Shown here: in pieces, positions 45,425-47,659 of the stretch
How the letters are laid out: each line of letters starts with the position of its first letter
Numbering within the stretch: position 1 is the first letter of the stretch
Origin: Candidatus Ozemobacteraceae bacterium
GTDB taxonomy: Bacteria > Muiribacteriota > Ozemobacteria > Ozemobacterales > Ozemobacteraceae
Reading direction: 5' to 3'
DNA length: 47,659 bases
Assembly: GCA_035373905.1 (NCBI GenBank)
Contig: DAOSOK010000038.1
Location: 1 to 47,659 of the forward strand
Position numbers and translations under genes: made by a program
Notes under the pieces: model-generated
Seen by the model: only the letters and a program-made list of their open reading frames with translations
Databases searched by the model: none
Told to the model about the DNA's origin: nothing

Positions 45425-46810
45425 ATGAAATATCCGTTCCTTCTGCTCGCGATTCTGATCCTTTTCACCAGTCCGGTCCTGGCCGGGCCGGCGAACGAGC
45501 TGTTCGGCACCTCTCTCATCGCCGACATCGCGGAAAAGGTGAGCCCGGCCGTCGTTGCCATCGAATCGGTTCAATACGTCCGGCGCCGGAGCTTCGGCTC
45601 GGGAGACCCGTTTCTCGACCAATTCTTCGGCCATCTCTTCGAAGACGATTTCTCGGGCTTCAACAATGTCATCCCGCAGAAGGGCAACGGCTCCGGCGTC
45701 ATCATCAGCGCCGACGGGCATCTGCTGACGAACGAGCACGTCATCGCGGGCGCGGACGAACTGCTCGTGAAGCTGAAAGACGGCCGGAAGGCGAAGGCAC
45801 GCCTCATCGGCAAGGACGCGAAAAGCGACTTGGCCGTACTGAAGATAGACGGTGAATCCGCCCTTCCCTTCGCGCCTCTCGGCGACTCGGACAAACTGCG
45901 GGTGGGGGAGTGGGCCATCGCGATCGGCAACCCCTTCGGCCTCGGCATCACCGTCACCGCAGGAGTCATCTCGGCCCTCGACCGCGAGCTCGCCATAGAT
46001 CGCAATCGCGGCTTCAAGAACCTCATTCAGACCGATGCCTCGATCAATCCCGGCAACTCGGGCGGCGCTCTCGTGAACGCGAAGGGCGAGGTGATCGGCA
46101 TCAACACGGCGATCCTCCCGTACGGTCAGGGAATCGGGTTCGCGATTCCCGTCAGCTCGGCGCGGCGGATCATCGGCGACCTGATGGCGTTCGGAAAAGT
46201 CAAAAAGGTTTTCACGGGTCTTACGCTTCAGGAAATCAACGACAGATTGGCCGAACACCTGGAAATTCCCCGGAAAGGGGTGCTCGTCACCGAGGTGGCG
46301 CAAGGCTCGAATGCCGACGGCATCGGCATTTCCCCCGGCGACGTGATCGTTTCCGTGAACGGGAAGGAAATCGACGGCATCGGCGCGTTCAACGACCAGA
46401 TTACCCGGTTCCGTGTCGGGGAGGCGGTCGAACTCGGCGTTCATCGAAAAGGGACGGTCAATATCGTCAAGCTCACCCTCAGCGAAATTCCGAGCAGCGG
46501 TAAGCGTGGGGCCGCGATGGCCGCAAAAAACCGCCTCGGCCTCGGACTTGCCGATCTGAACGGCGCAACGCGCGATGAGTTCGGCATCCAGGTCACGTCC
46601 GGCGTCGTCGTCACGGCGATCCGTTCCGGCAGTCTCGCCGAGGAAATAGGCCTCAGGCCCGGCGACGTCATTCAGACGATCAATCGCGTGCCCGTCACGT
46701 CGGCGGCAGAGTTGGATGCGATTCTGCGGCGGCTTCCCTCCGGGGGGCGCATCATCCTCGGCGTGATTCGGGGAACGGTCGGAAACCTCATTCTGATAGC
46801 CGTTCCATGA
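45425..46810 (+). CDS. HtrA/DegP-family periplasmic serine protease with two PDZ domains
   Basis: A 461-residue protease/chaperone with a signal peptide (KYPFLLLAILILFTSPVLAG). The chymotrypsin-like domain (about 25-250) has the triad His105 (LLTNEHVIAG), Asp135 (KSDLAVLKI) and Ser212 (GNSGGALVN). Two PDZ domains follow (about 265-350, from FTGLTLQEINDRLAEHLEIP; and 365-455, from NRLGLGLADLNGATRDEFGI). It degrades or refolds damaged envelope proteins. The ATG at 45425 lies 37 bp after the anti-sigma stop, which suggests induction by the preceding sigma factor, as in the Pseudomonas mucD locus. Family symbol degP/degQ cannot be assigned. Confidence 0.96.
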   Translation: MKYPFLLLAILILFTSPVLAGPANELFGTSLIADIAEKVSPAVVAIESVQYVRRRSFGSGDPFLDQFFGHLFEDDFSGFNNVIPQKGNGSGVIISADGHLLTNEHVIAGADELLVKLKDGRKAKARLIGKDAKSDLAVLKIDGESALPFAPLGDSDKLRVGEWAIAIGNPFGLGITVTAGVISALDRELAIDRNRGFKNLIQTDASINPGNSGGALVNAKGEVIGINTAILPYGQGIGFAIPVSSARRIIGDLMAFGKVKKVFTGLTLQEINDRLAEHLEIPRKGVLVTEVAQGSNADGIGISPGDVIVSVNGKEIDGIGAFNDQITRFRVGEAVELGVHRKGTVNIVKLTLSEIPSSGKRGAAMAAKNRLGLGLADLNGATRDEFGIQVTSGVVVTAIRSGSLAEEIGLRPGDVIQTINRVPVTSAAELDAILRRLPSGGRIILGVIRGTVGNLILIAVP

Positions 46811-46886
46811 CGGAATCGAATAATTTCCTCTCAATTGATTGACCGAATCAGCCGACCTTGGTAAGGTAATACTCGTCTGATTTTCA

Positions 46887-46916
46887 TTGACGACAGCGGA
46901 AATATCCTATTATACT
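46887..46916 (+). promoter_or_regulatory. Sigma70-type promoter of the PTS EIIA gene
   Basis: TTGACG (46887-46892), 18-bp spacer, TATACT (46911-46916). Initiation near 46923 gives a leader of about 40 nt. The 46811-46886 stretch upstream contains nothing else I can support. Confidence 0.75.
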
Positions 46917-46963
46917 CACACTCGCAGCAGTAAGTCGTAGGCAGACAATCGGAGGAAGCCCGA

Positions 46964-47416
46964 ATGCAATTGGCGGATGTTTTGCATGAAAAGATGGTGT
47001 TCCTGGATTTCAAGGCCGTCGGAAAAGACGAAGCGATCGATGCGTTCGTGAAGGCGATCGTCGATTCCGGCACGGTCGATGAACCGGCGGCTCTCAAGAG
47101 CGCCCTTCTCGAGCGTGAAAAGCTCGGCACCACCGGTGTCGGTGGGGGAATTGCCATCCCGCATGCGCGCTGCGGCGTGATCAAGGATCTTTCGGTCGCG
47201 TTTTTCCGGTCGCCCGAAGGCATCAATTTCGGCGCCATCGACGGGAAGCCGGTCAATCTGATTTTCCTTCTGCTTGCCCCGATCGCTTCGGGCGGCCCCT
47301 ACCTGAAACTGCTTGCGAAGATTTCCCGGCTTCTGCGCGGAGACGAATTCCGCCAGGCCCTGATGGATGCCGACGGCCCCGCCGCGGTTCTCGAGATCAT
47401 CCGGGATAATGAATGA
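46964..47416 (+). CDS. PTS EIIA (fructose/mannitol or PtsN-type) protein
   Basis: A 150-residue EIIA domain. The phosphorylated His67 lies in GGIAIPHARCGVIKDLSV, preceded by ALLEREKLGTTGVG, a hallmark of the fructose-type EIIA/PtsN family. No EIIB, EIIC, HPr or rpoN gene is adjacent, so a regulatory PtsN role (nitrogen/phosphate control) is more likely than sugar uptake, but this is inference. AGGA (46952-46957 region, 'ggaggaagcccga') precedes the ATG. It is followed with an 8-bp overlap by the start of an exported protein gene. Length fits the family. Confidence 0.88.
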   Translation: MQLADVLHEKMVFLDFKAVGKDEAIDAFVKAIVDSGTVDEPAALKSALLEREKLGTTGVGGGIAIPHARCGVIKDLSVAFFRSPEGINFGAIDGKPVNLIFLLLAPIASGGPYLKLLAKISRLLRGDEFRQALMDADGPAAVLEIIRDNE

Positions 47417-47659
47417 CCGTTTGACGCGACCCCGATCCGGCGCACACCGGGTCGGGGTTTGCTTTATATCCGCCGTTTTCTCCTGTCTGCTTCTTTCGGG
47501 CGAGACGTTGCAGGCCGCAGGGCGCGCGTCTTCCAGCGATTCGAAAAAACGCCAGGAAAAGACCGTCGCGAAGGAAAAAGAGGGCGATGCGGTTGACGCG
47601 GCCGAGACCGGTGAAGATCTGTTCCTTCGCGAGGGCAAGGAAAACCAGAAGTTCCTTCC
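47409..47659 (+). CDS. Exported protein, C-terminus cut off by the window edge
   Basis: An open frame from ATG at 47409 that overlaps the EIIA stop by 8 bp and continues to the end of the window without a stop. The first 83 residues comprise a basic N-terminus, a hydrophobic segment (GVCFISAVFSCLLLSG, about 16-31) likely to be a signal peptide, and a highly charged Lys/Glu/Asp/Ala-rich part (for example SSSDSKKRQEKTVAKEKEGD). No domain is recognisable in this part. The reading frame, start overlap and signal peptide make a real gene likely. Confidence 0.6.
   Translation, partial: MNDRLTRPRSGAHRVGVCFISAVFSCLLLSGETLQAAGRASSSDSKKRQEKTVAKEKEGDAVDAAETGEDLFLREGKENQKFL

Overview
The window looks like the chromosome of a GC-rich, Gram-negative (diderm) bacterium. 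A TamB-type protein, an outer-membrane beta-barrel, lipoproteins, a HtrA protease and type IV pilin/type II secretion parts all point to two membranes. Promoters resemble the sigma70 consensus, and many genes are joined by ATGA stop/start overlaps. Many proteins have only distant relatives that I can name, which suggests a poorly sampled lineage. A candidate phylum such as Riflebacteria is a guess that needs a phylogeny. I see no tRNA, rRNA, CRISPR array, insertion sequence or prophage.

Layout: 220-1317 is a secreted EndoU-fold endoribonuclease. A minus-strand block (8397 down to 1420) encodes a pilin-like protein, a two-TM protein with an SH3-like segment, a lipoprotein made of nine carboxypeptidase-regulatory-like repeats, an outer-membrane barrel and a tail-anchored HEAT protein. 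Divergent from it is a HU gene with a near-perfect promoter and terminator. TamB, a short GspF/PilC-like membrane protein, an MFS-like/HEAT fusion, a cyclic-nucleotide-binding protein with a decayed GGDEF domain, and a DUF2723 membrane protein follow to 20528.

A new promoter then drives a full-length but strongly eroded glycyl-tRNA synthetase beta-subunit homologue, a 50-codon candidate small gene, Lon (with an unusual insert), EngB/YihA (with a long basic tail), and three exported proteins (a helical-repeat protein, an NHL propeller and a FecR-like protein), ending at 30965.

After a minus-strand lipoprotein come a glycosyltransferase and a polysaccharide deacetylase, then a compact block (33964-40368): TPR protein, PilX-like protein, sigma factor, anti-sigma factor with a FecR-like exterior, two pseudopilins and a LysM protein. 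This is the best candidate for an undescribed system: a pseudopilin apparatus carrying its own sigma/anti-sigma switch.

The end holds an M14 metallocarboxypeptidase, an HD-GYP protein, a second sigma/anti-sigma pair next to HtrA (a likely envelope-stress module), a PTS EIIA/PtsN-like protein and the start of an exported protein cut by the window edge.
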